36,545 nucleotides of DNA, taken from the NCBI GenBank assembly GCA_902584015.1, contig CACHYG010000008.1, positions 1 to 36,545 on the forward strand, written 5' to 3'. The position numbers and the translations under genes are program-made. The notes under the pieces were generated by a model. It worked only from the letters and a program-made list of their open reading frames with translations, was not told where the DNA came from and made no database searches. Shown piece after piece: positions 8,663 to 16,970 of the stretch. Origin of the DNA: an uncultured Pelagibacteraceae bacterium. Lineage in GTDB: Bacteria > Pseudomonadota > Alphaproteobacteria > Pelagibacterales > Pelagibacteraceae. Position 1 is the first letter of the stretch; every line of letters starts with the position of its first letter.

Positions 8663-9669
8663 TAAGAGATTTTATGTAAATATTGTGTTATATTACACAT
8701 TCTATTTGAGAATCCCCATTCGTTATCGTACCAAGCTGAAATTTTACCCATATTTTTCCCAATTGTATTGGTAAGAGATGCATCAACAATTGCTGAATTT
8801 GAATTATGGTTAAAGTCAACCGATACTAATTTTTCTTTTGTAATTCCTAATACACCTTTCAAATTACTTTTTGAAGCTTTTTCAAAGCAATCGTTTATTG
8901 AAGCAATAGATAGATTTTTTTTAGTACAAAATACTAATTCAATTAAAGATACATTAGGTGTAGGGACTCTCATCGCAACTCCTTCAAGTTTACCTTTTAA
9001 TGATGGTATAATTTCCCCTATTGCTTTTGATGCTCCTGTTGAGGTAGGTACTATAGATTGAGAGGCAGATCTTGCTCTTCTTGGATCTTTATGGGAGTTA
9101 TCTAATATTCTTTGGTCTGTTGTAAATGCATGTATTGTTGTCATGAAACCTCGTTCAACTGAGTAATTTCTGTTCAAAACATCTAGCACAGGAGCTAAAC
9201 AATTAGTTGTGCATGAAGCAGCAGAGATTATCTGATCCTTGTTGGTAATTGATTTTTCGTTTACTCCGAAGACAATTGTTTTATCAGCATTTTTACAAGG
9301 TGCTGATACAATTACTTTTTTAGCGCCATTTTTTAAGTGGGTATAAAGTTTATCTTTTGAATTAAATTTTCCAGTGCACTCTAAGACATAATCAACCCCA
9401 TGCTTTGACCAATTAATATCATCAATATTTGTCTCTTGAGAAAATGATATTTTATGTTTGCCAATTGTTAAAGAGTTTTTGTTAAATGTAATTTTTTGTT
9501 TGAATTGTCCATGTACAGAGTCATACTTAAGTAAATTTGAACTTACTTCAGAACTAGACCTATTATTTATGTGTTTAATCTTGATATCTTTAAATTCATT
9601 TTCAAAAATTGTTCTTATTACCATTCTTCCTATTCTTCCCATTCCATTGATACCAATTTTTATCGTCAT
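8662..9669 (-). CDS. gap: Glyceraldehyde-3-phosphate dehydrogenase
   Basis: A 335-residue phosphorylating GAPDH. The Rossmann motif INGMGRIGR (7-15), catalytic C153 in SAASCTTNC and H180 in TTIHAFTTDQR are all present. The residue that usually fixes NAD specificity, the aspartate ending strand beta-2 (IND in E. coli), is asparagine here (N36), followed by arginine; the LP pair of Bacillus-type enzymes aligns with N191-S192 in LDNSHKD. These changes suggest NADP use or dual specificity, as in chloroplast-type enzymes, but this is inference. It overlaps tkt by 4 bases (ATGA) and pgk by 1. Confidence 0.96.
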   Translation of the reverse strand: MTIKIGINGMGRIGRMVIRTIFENEFKDIKIKHINNRSSSEVSSNLLKYDSVHGQFKQKITFNKNSLTIGKHKISFSQETNIDDINWSKHGVDYVLECTGKFNSKDKLYTHLKNGAKKVIVSAPCKNADKTIVFGVNEKSITNKDQIISAASCTTNCLAPVLDVLNRNYSVERGFMTTIHAFTTDQRILDNSHKDPRRARSASQSIVPTSTGASKAIGEIIPSLKGKLEGVAMRVPTPNVSLIELVFCTKKNLSIASINDCFEKASKSNLKGVLGITKEKLVSVDFNHNSNSAIVDASLTNTIGKNMGKISAWYDNEWGFSNRMCNITQYLHKIS

Positions 9670-11636
9670 AAAATTTTGTTTTTGTATATAATATCTTTAG
9701 TCTTATTTGATATTTCGTTAGCTGTTAATTTAAAATCTTTAAAAATTTCTTTATAAGGAGCACTTTTTCCAAAATCTTCAACTCCAAAAGATAATCCTTT
9801 TTCCCCAACAAATTTTGACCAAGTATCTGACCTACCAGCTTCAATAGATATTTTATAATTAGTTTCGTTCAATATATTATTTTTATAATCTTTGCTTTGT
9901 TTAAAAAATATTTCTTGGCAAGGTACTGATATTACTTTGGAATAGGTATTTTCTGTGGCCAATTTATGACTAACATCAAGTGCTAAATTTACTTCCGAAC
10001 CACTAGCAAATATAGTTAAATCAACTTTATCTTTTGATCTATATATCTCGTATGCACCCAGAGAACATTTATTTTGACTTTCATAAACTTTCCTTATTGG
10101 AGATAAATTTTGTCTACTTAAGGCAAGTACACTAGGTGTGTCTAAATTCTTCAATGCTAACTCCCAGCACTCAATAGTTTCTGTTGTATCAGCTGGTCGA
10201 AAAACATTAAGGTTTGGAATTGATCTTAATCCGGTTAATTGTTCTATCGGTTGGTGAGTTGGCCCATCTTCACCAAGACCTATAGAATCATGAGTCATTA
10301 CATAAACAACATTTAGCTTCATAAGAGCTGAGAGTCTAATTGCAGGTTTACAGTAGTCACTAAATATTAAAAACGTTCCTCCATAAGGAATTAATTTACT
10401 GTGTAAAGATAGACCATTCATAATACCGCACATAGCATGCTCCCGTACACCGTAATGAATATAATTTCCTTTAAAATTATTTTTGCTAATTGGTTTATGG
10501 TTTTTAGTTTTAGTATTATTTGATCCTGCAAGATCAGCAGAACCACCAATAATCATATTTTTTTTCTCGTTTAATGCGGTCAATATTTTTTCTGATGACT
10601 TTCTAGTTGCTAAAGTTTCTGAGCTTTTAATTGCATTTTGTTTTTCCTTTTGAAAAATACCAGAAAAATTAGACAAGAAAATTTTATCTATTTGCTTTTT
10701 TTTCTTATTATAAATTTTTCTCCATTTATCCTCTTTTATCTTGCCAGTACTTCCTATCCGTCTCCATTCCTCCATTATTTTTTTTGGGATTATAAAAGGT
10801 TCGTGCAGCCAATTTAATTTTTTCCTAACCAGTTTAACTTCATTTTCTCCAAGTGGACTTCCGTGCGCTTTTTCACTTCCAGATTTGTTAGGTGACCCAA
10901 ATCCAATTTTTGTAATACAAGATATTACAGTTGGATTTTTTGCTCTTTGGACCTTTTTTAATGCCTTAAAAATTTTTTTTTCATTATGACCGTCAATTTC
11001 AATATAGTCCCATCCATATGAATTGAATCTTTTTTTATAGTTATCAGAGACAGCTAAGCTAGTCGGTCCATCAATAGATATTGAGTTATTATCAAATAAC
11101 ATTACTAAGTTTTTTAGACCAAGATGACCGGCAAGACTGAGTGCTTCATGACTGATTCCTTCCATTAAACATCCATCTCCTGCCAACACATAAGTTTTGT
11201 GATTAAAAATTTTCGGTCCAAATCTCTCTCTTAAAACTTCTTCAGCAACTGCAAATCCAACAGCGTTCGCAACTCCTTGACCCAAGGGTCCCGTAGTAGT
11301 TTCAATTCCACTGCCCGGATGAAATTCTGGATGTCCGGCACAAATAGAATTTAACTGCCTAAAATTTTTTATATCTTTGAGACTGATACTTCTATAACCC
11401 GTAAGATATAAAAGAGAATAAAGTAACATTGATCCATGACCTGCAGAAAGAACAAATCTATCTCTATTTAACCAATTTGGATTATTTGGATTAAAATTCA
11501 GAAAATTTTTAAAAAGCACAGTTGCTACATCTGCCATCCCCATTGGCATTCCGGGATGTCCCGAATTCGCTTTTTCTACTGCATCAATAGATAAAAATCT
11601 AATGGCGTTAGATAAATCTTTATGTAGTTTACTCAA
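9666..11636 (-). CDS. tkt: Transketolase
   Basis: A 656-residue thiamine-diphosphate enzyme that moves two-carbon units between sugar phosphates in the pentose phosphate pathway. The N-terminal NSGHPGMPMG (24-33, H27), GHGSM (66-70), GPLGQG (116-121) and the ThDP motif GDGCLMEG through FDNN (153-184) are present, as is GVREHAM with the catalytic glutamate. The start is TTG (11634-11636), preceded by AGGA at a good distance; no ATG lies near. It is first in a block running through gap, pgk, fba, thiE, efp and suhB. Confidence 0.97.
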   Translation of the reverse strand: MSKLHKDLSNAIRFLSIDAVEKANSGHPGMPMGMADVATVLFKNFLNFNPNNPNWLNRDRFVLSAGHGSMLLYSLLYLTGYRSISLKDIKNFRQLNSICAGHPEFHPGSGIETTTGPLGQGVANAVGFAVAEEVLRERFGPKIFNHKTYVLAGDGCLMEGISHEALSLAGHLGLKNLVMLFDNNSISIDGPTSLAVSDNYKKRFNSYGWDYIEIDGHNEKKIFKALKKVQRAKNPTVISCITKIGFGSPNKSGSEKAHGSPLGENEVKLVRKKLNWLHEPFIIPKKIMEEWRRIGSTGKIKEDKWRKIYNKKKKQIDKIFLSNFSGIFQKEKQNAIKSSETLATRKSSEKILTALNEKKNMIIGGSADLAGSNNTKTKNHKPISKNNFKGNYIHYGVREHAMCGIMNGLSLHSKLIPYGGTFLIFSDYCKPAIRLSALMKLNVVYVMTHDSIGLGEDGPTHQPIEQLTGLRSIPNLNVFRPADTTETIECWELALKNLDTPSVLALSRQNLSPIRKVYESQNKCSLGAYEIYRSKDKVDLTIFASGSEVNLALDVSHKLATENTYSKVISVPCQEIFFKQSKDYKNNILNETNYKISIEAGRSDTWSKFVGEKGLSFGVEDFGKSAPYKEIFKDFKLTANEISNKTKDIIYKNKIL

Positions 11637-11690
11637 TTACAATCCTATCTAGACTAAGAAGACTCAATTTAATATTATATTTATATATAT
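11637..11690. promoter_or_regulatory. Divergent promoter region between tkt and the zapA operon
   Basis: This 54-base spacer separates two divergent transcription units and must carry at least part of both promoters. Its right half is almost pure A/T (TTTAATATTATATTTATATATAT), so several -10-like hexamers occur on both strands and none can be singled out. AGGA close to the tkt TTG is its likely ribosome binding site. No operator-like inverted repeat stands out. Confidence 0.4.
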
Positions 11691-12005
11691 ATGAAAACTT
11701 TCAGTGAAAAAGAAAAAAAATTAAACACATCACTTCAAAAGTTAAAGGATTTAAATTTAGTAAATCCATCCCAAAATAAACAAACTGAGTATTTAATAGA
11801 TCAAAAGAATCAATTAGAAATTGAAAAGAACCAACTTGAAACAAAGTACAAATTATTGATGGAAAACTATCAGAAATTGAAAGATCGAATTAAAAGACAA
11901 GATTTAGAACAAAAGAATAAGGAAATGATGTTTAACGAAAAAATAGATGAATTAAATCAAGAAACAGATATTTTAATAGAAGAAATAGATAAATGGCAAA
12001 CGTAA
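11691..12005 (+). CDS. Small coiled-coil protein upstream of zapA (possible DUF4164)
   Basis: A 104-residue, highly charged protein with no hydrophobic segment. From about residue 15 to the end it reads as a nearly continuous coiled coil rich in Q, E, K and N, with leucine/isoleucine at heptad spacing. I do not recognise a catalytic motif. Small coiled-coil proteins, some named DUF4164, commonly sit just before zapA in Alphaproteobacteria, so a role beside ZapA at the Z ring is possible but unproven. It overlaps zapA by 13 bases. Confidence 0.75.
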   Translation: MKTFSEKEKKLNTSLQKLKDLNLVNPSQNKQTEYLIDQKNQLEIEKNQLETKYKLLMENYQKLKDRIKRQDLEQKNKEMMFNEKIDELNQETDILIEEIDKWQT

Positions 12006-12439
12006 ATATTAAATTTAATGGAAAAGAATTTTTGTTATCCTGTGATGATGGACAGGAAGATCATTTGGAAGAACTTTCCAATCATTTAAATGAAAAATTT
12101 GAGGGTTTAAAAAATGATCTTGGTAACATAGGTGAAAATAAACTGCTTTTAATTACTTCAATTAAAATTATGGATGAGTATTTTGAAACGAAAAAAAAAA
12201 TTACTGAAAAAAAAAACGAGTTAGAAAACCTTAAAAATAAATTTTTAGAGATAAAAAAACTTGTCTATGCTTATAAAGATGACAAGGAAAAAGAGATAAA
12301 TAGTCTTTTAAATAATCACGAAGATCTCAAATCTGAAATAGATAAAACAAAATTGAATTACGAAAAAATTTTGGACGAAGCCACTTCAGAAATTGATAAA
12401 TTTATTGAAAAAGTTAATCAAGATAACTCAGTACAATAA
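11993..12439 (+). CDS. zapA: Cell division protein ZapA
   Basis: A 148-residue Z-ring-associated protein that cross-links FtsZ filaments. The N-terminal ZapA head (about 1-60) has the pattern VNIKFNGKEFLLSCDDGQEDHLEELS and a following helix LLLITSIKIMDEYFE. A long charged coiled coil makes up the rest. It is longer than E. coli ZapA (about 110 residues) because the coiled coil is extended. It starts inside the preceding coiled-coil gene and ends 3 bases before the cyclo-ligase gene, the usual zapA-ygfA linkage, but with no space for 6S RNA. Confidence 0.88.
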   Translation: MANVNIKFNGKEFLLSCDDGQEDHLEELSNHLNEKFEGLKNDLGNIGENKLLLITSIKIMDEYFETKKKITEKKNELENLKNKFLEIKKLVYAYKDDKEKEINSLLNNHEDLKSEIDKTKLNYEKILDEATSEIDKFIEKVNQDNSVQ

Positions 12440-12442
12440 TCT

Positions 12443-12985
12443 GTGTTGAAAAAACATATTAGAAAAAGAATAATTAAAGCTAGAGAGATTAAAAATAAAA
12501 ATAATTTAAAAGTAAAATTTAGTTTATTACGCGAAGAATTAAAAAAAAAAATTTTTAAAAATAAAATTGTTGGAAGCTACTATCCTGTAAACTTTGAGGC
12601 AGATACATCTCAAGTTATGAAAATGTTTAAACAAAAAGGTTATAAATTAAGTTTACCTGTTATTAGCTCTAAATATGATATGAATTTTTATACCTGGAAT
12701 TTAAATGATCCTCTATATGTAAATAAATACGGTATTCCAGAGCCAAAATCAAAAATAAAAGTAATACCAAGTATATTATTAATTCCAATGGTTGCTTATG
12801 ATAAAAGATTAAATCGATTGGGATATGGGGGAGGTTATTATGATAGATTTTTAAAAAAATACGAAAAAAAAAATATTTTAAAAATAGGTTTGGCTATTAC
12901 ATGCCAAGAAGTAAAAAAACTTCCTTCAAATAATTTTGATAAAAAAATGGATTATATATTAACTGAGAAAAAACTTTATAAATGA
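12443..12985 (+). CDS. ygfA: 5-formyltetrahydrofolate cyclo-ligase
   Basis: A 180-residue enzyme that uses ATP to convert 5-formyl-THF to 5,10-methenyl-THF, returning a dead-end folate to the one-carbon pool. The YYPVNFEADT segment and the strongly conserved RLGYGGGYYDRFL (about 125-137) identify the family. The start is GTG at 12443, with a TTG directly after it as an alternative; there is no ATG nearby. It follows zapA by 3 bases and overlaps the next gene by 4 bases. folP at 22904 belongs to the same cofactor's pathway. Confidence 0.93.
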   Translation: MLKKHIRKRIIKAREIKNKNNLKVKFSLLREELKKKIFKNKIVGSYYPVNFEADTSQVMKMFKQKGYKLSLPVISSKYDMNFYTWNLNDPLYVNKYGIPEPKSKIKVIPSILLIPMVAYDKRLNRLGYGGGYYDRFLKKYEKKNILKIGLAITCQEVKKLPSNNFDKKMDYILTEKKLYK

Positions 12986-13788
12986 GAGTATTATTTTTAG
13001 GCGATATAGTTGGTAATCCTGGGAGAAATGCTATAACGCGAGAATTAAAGGATCAAATTATAAAAAATGACATTGAATTTGTAATTGCAAACGGTGAAAA
13101 TGCTGCTGATGAAGGTGTAGGTATAACTAAAAAAATATCAGAAAACCTTTTTAGTTCGGGTGTTGATGTAATAACTACTGGTAATCATGTTTGGGACCAA
13201 AAAGAGACAGCAGATTACATCAATACAGAGAATAGATTGTTAAGACCATTAAATTTAATAAAACCCTCTCCTGGAAATGGATTTGAAGTATATAAGTCCA
13301 AAAATGGGTTTAATATTGGAGTTTTGAATTTAATGGGAAATGTATTTATGAAAAAATGTGAAAATGTATTCGATGTTGCTAAAGAATTTTTATTAAAAAA
13401 AAAATTGAAAAAAGACTATGATTTTTTATTTGTTGATTTTCATGGAGAGATAACAAGTGAAAAAGCAGCAATGGGACATTTCTTTGATGGTAAAGCTACT
13501 TTATTAGTCGGAACTCATACACATATACCAACAAACGATGCAAGAATACTGGACTTTGGAACCGCCTACCAAACAGATGCAGGAATGTGTGGAGATTATA
13601 ATTCTGTAATTGGAATGAATAAAGAAAATTCTTTAAAACGATTTTTCAAAGAAGATTCAATAAAACATTTTCCAGCAGAAGGTATTGCAAGTTTGTCTGG
13701 TGTCATTGTTGATTGTGATAAAGAAACTGGTTTAGCTAAAAACGTAGAAAGTTTTATCTTTGGAGGTGATTTAAAAAATACTCACTAA
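12982..13788 (+). CDS. YmdB-family metallophosphoesterase (TIGR00282 type)
   Basis: A 268-residue calcineurin-like phosphoesterase. The metal-binding residues of the family are visible: D8 in FLGDIVG, N37/E39/N40 in ANGENAADEGVG, N68 and H69 in TTGNHVWD, and the later FHGEITSEK and GTHTHIPTNDARIL. Bacillus subtilis YmdB cleaves 2',3'-cyclic AMP and affects RNA turnover and development; that activity is likely, but the cellular role in this lineage is unknown. It overlaps the cyclo-ligase gene by 4 bases (ATGA) and precedes yebC by 5. Confidence 0.9.
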   Translation: MRVLFLGDIVGNPGRNAITRELKDQIIKNDIEFVIANGENAADEGVGITKKISENLFSSGVDVITTGNHVWDQKETADYINTENRLLRPLNLIKPSPGNGFEVYKSKNGFNIGVLNLMGNVFMKKCENVFDVAKEFLLKKKLKKDYDFLFVDFHGEITSEKAAMGHFFDGKATLLVGTHTHIPTNDARILDFGTAYQTDAGMCGDYNSVIGMNKENSLKRFFKEDSIKHFPAEGIASLSGVIVDCDKETGLAKNVESFIFGGDLKNTH

Positions 13789-13793
13789 ATAAA

Positions 13794-14519
13794 ATGGCAG
13801 GACATTCACATTGGGCAGGTATAAAACATAAAAAAGGTAGAGCAGATAAACAACGATCAAAGATTTTTTCCAAACTTTCAAAAGAAATCACAGTAGCAGC
13901 AAAGTTAGGTGATAAAGATCCCAACATGAATCCAAGATTAAGATCTGCAATTCAAGCTGCGAGAACAGCAAATATGCCAAAAGATAACATAGAGAGAGCA
14001 ATAGATAAATCCTCAGGAAATTTAGGATCGAGTTTAGAAAATATTAAATACGAAGGGTTCGGTCCCGAAAAAATTGCAGTTATTGTTGAAGCTCTCACAG
14101 ATAATAAAAATAGAACGGCTTCACAGTTAAGAACTATTTTCAACAAGAACGGAGGCAATCTTGGATCGAGTGGGTCAGCATCACATAATTTTACCCAAGT
14201 AGGAGTAATCAGAATAGACAAGAGTGATATTGAAGAGGAAAGAGTTTTAGAATTAGCAATAGAGGCTGGAGCAACAGAGTGTTTCAGTTATGAGGATTTT
14301 CATGAAATTCACTGTGATAAGAATAGCATTTATAGCGTCAAAAAAAAATTAGAGGAAAATATATCAAATTTTATATCAACTGAATTAGAATGGATACCAA
14401 ATAATAAAGTTGTGGTAAGTAAAGATAATCTAGAGTTAGCTAATAGTTTTTTGGAAGATTTAGATAATAATGATGACGTTCAAAATATTTATACAAATTT
14501 AAACATGGTAAATAATTAA
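13794..14519 (+). CDS. yebC: YebC/PmpR family translation or transcription factor
   Basis: A 241-residue member of the YebC/PmpR/TACO1 family. MAGHSHWAGIKHKKGRADK at the N-terminus, NMPKDNIERAI and GNLGSSGSASHNF are diagnostic. Members were long annotated as transcriptional regulators; more recent work links YebC-type proteins to polyproline translation, which would fit the presence of efp in the window. yebC-ruvC is the conserved proteobacterial order. Its stop shares one base with the next ATG (TAATG). Confidence 0.95.
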   Translation: MAGHSHWAGIKHKKGRADKQRSKIFSKLSKEITVAAKLGDKDPNMNPRLRSAIQAARTANMPKDNIERAIDKSSGNLGSSLENIKYEGFGPEKIAVIVEALTDNKNRTASQLRTIFNKNGGNLGSSGSASHNFTQVGVIRIDKSDIEEERVLELAIEAGATECFSYEDFHEIHCDKNSIYSVKKKLEENISNFISTELEWIPNNKVVVSKDNLELANSFLEDLDNNDDVQNIYTNLNMVNN

Positions 14520-15010
14520 TGCTTATAATAGGAATTGACCCAGGAATTTCAGGTGCCTTATGTTTTATGGAACATGGTAAAATTATTAATGTCATTGATA
14601 TGCCAAGCATGGCAGATGGAAAAAAAAATAAAAAGCAAGTTAATGGATCCCAAGTTTTTAATGAAATTTCTAGTTACATAAAGGATAAAAACCCAAATGA
14701 TGTCAAAGTTGTTATAGAGCATGTATCTGCAATGCCAGGCCAAGGAGTTACTAGCATGTTTAATTTTGGTCAATCTTTTGGTATTCTCAAAGGGATCTGT
14801 TCAGCAATGAATCTTCCTATGTATTTTGTTAGACCTGCAAAGTGGAAAAAATACTTCAGTTTGATAAATGCATCAAAAGACGCAAGTAGAACAAAGGCAA
14901 TTGAGATTTTTCCTTATTTTTCAGTAAATTTATCAAAAAAAAAAGATGCAAACAAAGCAGACGCGATCTTGATAGCAAGCTATTTTGAGGAAACTTTTAA
15001 TAAAAAATAA
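14519..15010 (+). CDS. ruvC: RuvC-fold Holliday junction resolvase, MOC1/phage-like
   Basis: A 163-residue RNase H-fold nuclease in the usual ruvC position, presumed to cut Holliday junctions. Likely metal ligands are D7 (IGIDPG), E67 (VVIEH) and D143/D148 (KKKDANKADAILIA). The body departs from classical RuvC: it begins IDPGISGALCF, and the half after residue 100 has RPAKWKKYF, KDASR, IFP and ADAILIASYF, a pattern I associate with plant chloroplast MOC1 and phage RuvC-like resolvases. No ruvA or ruvB follows; tolQ is next. The symbol is positional and orthology is uncertain. Confidence 0.8.
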   Translation: MLIIGIDPGISGALCFMEHGKIINVIDMPSMADGKKNKKQVNGSQVFNEISSYIKDKNPNDVKVVIEHVSAMPGQGVTSMFNFGQSFGILKGICSAMNLPMYFVRPAKWKKYFSLINASKDASRTKAIEIFPYFSVNLSKKKDANKADAILIASYFEETFNKK

Positions 15011-15064
15011 GCGTTTTTTTACGTTAGACAAATTGATGACACAATTAAGTGTGAAGAATTTTTG

Positions 15065-15739
15065 ATGGAAGCTGATATATCTTCACAAGCAGTTGGTTTA
15101 GCAACTAACACCGACTTTTCATTGCTGAAACTATTTCTAAGAGCTGATATTATTGTTAAGTCTGTAATGTTATTGTTAATAGCGTGTTCTATTTATTCTT
15201 GGGCAATAATTATAGAAAAAATAAGATTATTTAAAAAAATAAATATTTCTACCGAAGAATTTCAGGATAAATTTTGGAAATCAAAATCAGCTGAACACTT
15301 TTACAATAATATTCCTAAAAATATAGATGATCCATTAGCACAAATATTTAAAGCATCTATGGAAGCAGCATTAAAAACAAGATCTAAATCACAAATTAAT
15401 GAAAGAATTTCAAACATGCTTCAAATTAATATTGAAAAACAAATGGAAAAAATTGAAAAAAGTTATACTTTTCTTGCCACAGTAGGTTCCACAGCTCCGT
15501 TTATTGGATTGTTCGGAACAGTTTGGGGGATTATGAACTCTTTTCAGTCAATTGCTATTTCCAGAAATACGAGTTTAGCAATTGTTGCACCTGGTATTGC
15601 GGAAGCATTATTTGCAACAGCGTTAGGTCTTCTTGCTGCTATACCTGCTGTAGTCGCTTACAATAAATTTAGCAACGATTCTAAAAAGTATCTCCAAAAA
15701 TTAGAAAATTTTTCAAAAAGATTTTTATCAATTATCTAA
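15065..15739 (+). CDS. tolQ: TolQ, Tol-Pal proton channel subunit
   Basis: An inner-membrane MotA/TolQ/ExbB protein of 224 residues that forms the proton-conducting motor with TolR. The first helix lies near residues 30-48, and two more near 140-160 and 175-200, including TVGSTAPFIGLFGTVWGIMNSF and the IAEALFATALGLLAAIPAVVAYN segment. The ATG at 15065 is preferred over the TTG directly before it (15062). A following tolR, tolA, tolB and pal separate it from ExbB. The usual ybgC gene is not found before it. Confidence 0.95.
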   Translation: MEADISSQAVGLATNTDFSLLKLFLRADIIVKSVMLLLIACSIYSWAIIIEKIRLFKKINISTEEFQDKFWKSKSAEHFYNNIPKNIDDPLAQIFKASMEAALKTRSKSQINERISNMLQINIEKQMEKIEKSYTFLATVGSTAPFIGLFGTVWGIMNSFQSIAISRNTSLAIVAPGIAEALFATALGLLAAIPAVVAYNKFSNDSKKYLQKLENFSKRFLSII

Positions 15740-15740
15740 A

Positions 15741-16157
15741 ATGGCTTTTAAATTTAAAAGGTCTTCAAGAGAACCAATGAGTGAAATCAACGTCACACCT
15801 TTTGTTGATGTAATGTTGGTACTTTTAATCATATTCATGGTAACCGCACCTTTGTTGACTGTAGGAGTTCAAGTTGATTTACCTGAAAGCTCAGCAGATT
15901 CTTTGCCAGAGGAGCAGGAACCTTTAACTTTAACTATTAATTCCAAGGGTGAAATTTATATTCAGGAGTCAAAAGTTGAATTTGATAAAATCATCGCAAA
16001 AATTTTAGCAGTTTCAAAAAATAGAACCGACACAAGAATTTATGTAAGAGGTGATCAGTCAATTAACTATGGTAGAGTGTTAGAAGTAATGGGTATGTTA
16101 TCTGGATCAGGATTTACAAAGGTTGCTTTAATTTCTGAGCCTTATAAGGAAAGGTAG
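15741..16157 (+). CDS. tolR: TolR, Tol-Pal motor subunit
   Basis: A 138-residue single-pass inner-membrane protein of the ExbD/TolR family. The N-terminal cytoplasmic part EPMSEINVTPFVDVMLVLLIIF places the essential aspartate at D23 within the transmembrane helix (about 21-40). The periplasmic domain ends in INYGRVLEVMGMLSGSGFTKVALIS, typical of the family. It couples proton flow through TolQ to TolA. It is separated from tolQ by one base and from tolA by three. Confidence 0.96.
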   Translation: MAFKFKRSSREPMSEINVTPFVDVMLVLLIIFMVTAPLLTVGVQVDLPESSADSLPEEQEPLTLTINSKGEIYIQESKVEFDKIIAKILAVSKNRTDTRIYVRGDQSINYGRVLEVMGMLSGSGFTKVALISEPYKER

Positions 16158-16160
16158 AAA

Positions 16161-16970
16161 TTGACTAAAAATATTCTTATTTCCTCTTTACTGCATTTTT
16201 TTTTAATCTTTATTACAGCTGTAAGCCTCCCTTTTTTAGCAAAGAAACCAATTGATTTACCCCCTATTATTTCAGTCGAATTAATACAAATAGCTGAAAA
16301 AACAAATATTCCATTTGCCCCAAAAGCAAAAAAAATAATAGAAGATGTTAAAAAAAAAGAGGAAAAAGTTACATCTGAACAAGCCCCTCCAAAGAAAGTA
16401 AAAAAGGAGAAGCCAGACGCAATACCATTACCAGATGATAATTTAGAAAAAGTAGAAAAATTAGAGGAGAAAAAACAAAATCCAGAGAAAATTGAGGATG
16501 AGATTAAACAAGTTTCTGAATTTGAAAAAGATGAATTATTTGATCCAGATAGTATTGCTGCTTTAATTGACAAATCAAAAGAAGAAACTGCAGAAACGAC
16601 AAAAAAAAATAACAAAATCACTCAATCACAGGACAAAAACGTTGATAGTCTCAGTCTCACTTTGAGCGAAGAAGATGCTTTAAAAGCCCAAATATTTAGT
16701 TGCTGGAGTATTCCTTTAGGATTACCATATAATGAAAATTTATTAGTTAGGATTAAATTAGAATTGAAACCTGATGGAACTGTAATTAAGTCTGAAATTT
16801 TGGATCATGCCAGAATGAATAAACCTGGTCAGGGATTTTATAAAGTTTTGGCAGAAAGCGCTTTAAGAGCTATAAAATTATGTCAGCCTTTGAGAGTACC
16901 TACTAAAGGATATGAAAGATGGAAAAATCTACAATTAAATTTTGATGCAAGAGAAATGTTAGAGGGATGA
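16161..16970 (+). CDS. tolA: TolA-like cell envelope protein
   Basis: A 269-residue protein anchored by one N-terminal helix (about 5-25), followed by a long lysine, glutamate and proline-rich region (about 45-160) that could span the periplasm, then a C-terminal domain with [15 protein letters not shown] and [16 protein letters not shown] that would contact Pal and TolB. It is shorter than E. coli TolA (421 residues), mainly in the middle. The start is TTG, 3 bases after the tolR stop. The C-terminal domain and the gene order support TolA over TonB. Confidence 0.9.
   Translation: MTKNILISSLLHFFLIFITAVSLPFLAKKPIDLPPIISVELIQIAEKTNIPFAPKAKKIIEDVKKKEEKVTSEQAPPKKVKKEKPDAIPLPDDNLEKVEKLEEKKQNPEKIEDEIKQVSEFEKDELFDPDSIAALIDKSKEETAETTKKNNKITQSQDKNVDSLSLTLSEEDALKAQIFSCWSIPLGLPYNENLLVRIKLELKPDGTVIKSEILDHARMNKPGQGFYKVLAESALRAIKLCQPLRVPTKGYERWKNLQLNFDAREMLEG

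Noticed and set aside
12440..12442. Possible 6S RNA between zapA and the 5-formyl-THF cyclo-ligase gene
   Set aside because: This is the usual proteobacterial site for ssrS, but only 3 bases separate the two genes here, so there is no room for it.
15011..15030. A-run / GCG / T-run after ruvC as a terminator
   Set aside because: The only stem would be A-T pairs without a G/C core, so it should not be stable enough to end transcription.
15039..15052. ACAC-AATTAA-GTGT inverted repeat before tolQ as an operator
   Set aside because: The stem is only 4 bases with an AT centre, which is too weak to call in this composition.
16142..16621. Antisense open frame of 159 codons over tolA
   Set aside because: It is a low-complexity Ser/Phe-rich mirror of the lysine/glutamate-rich tolA region and has no family features.
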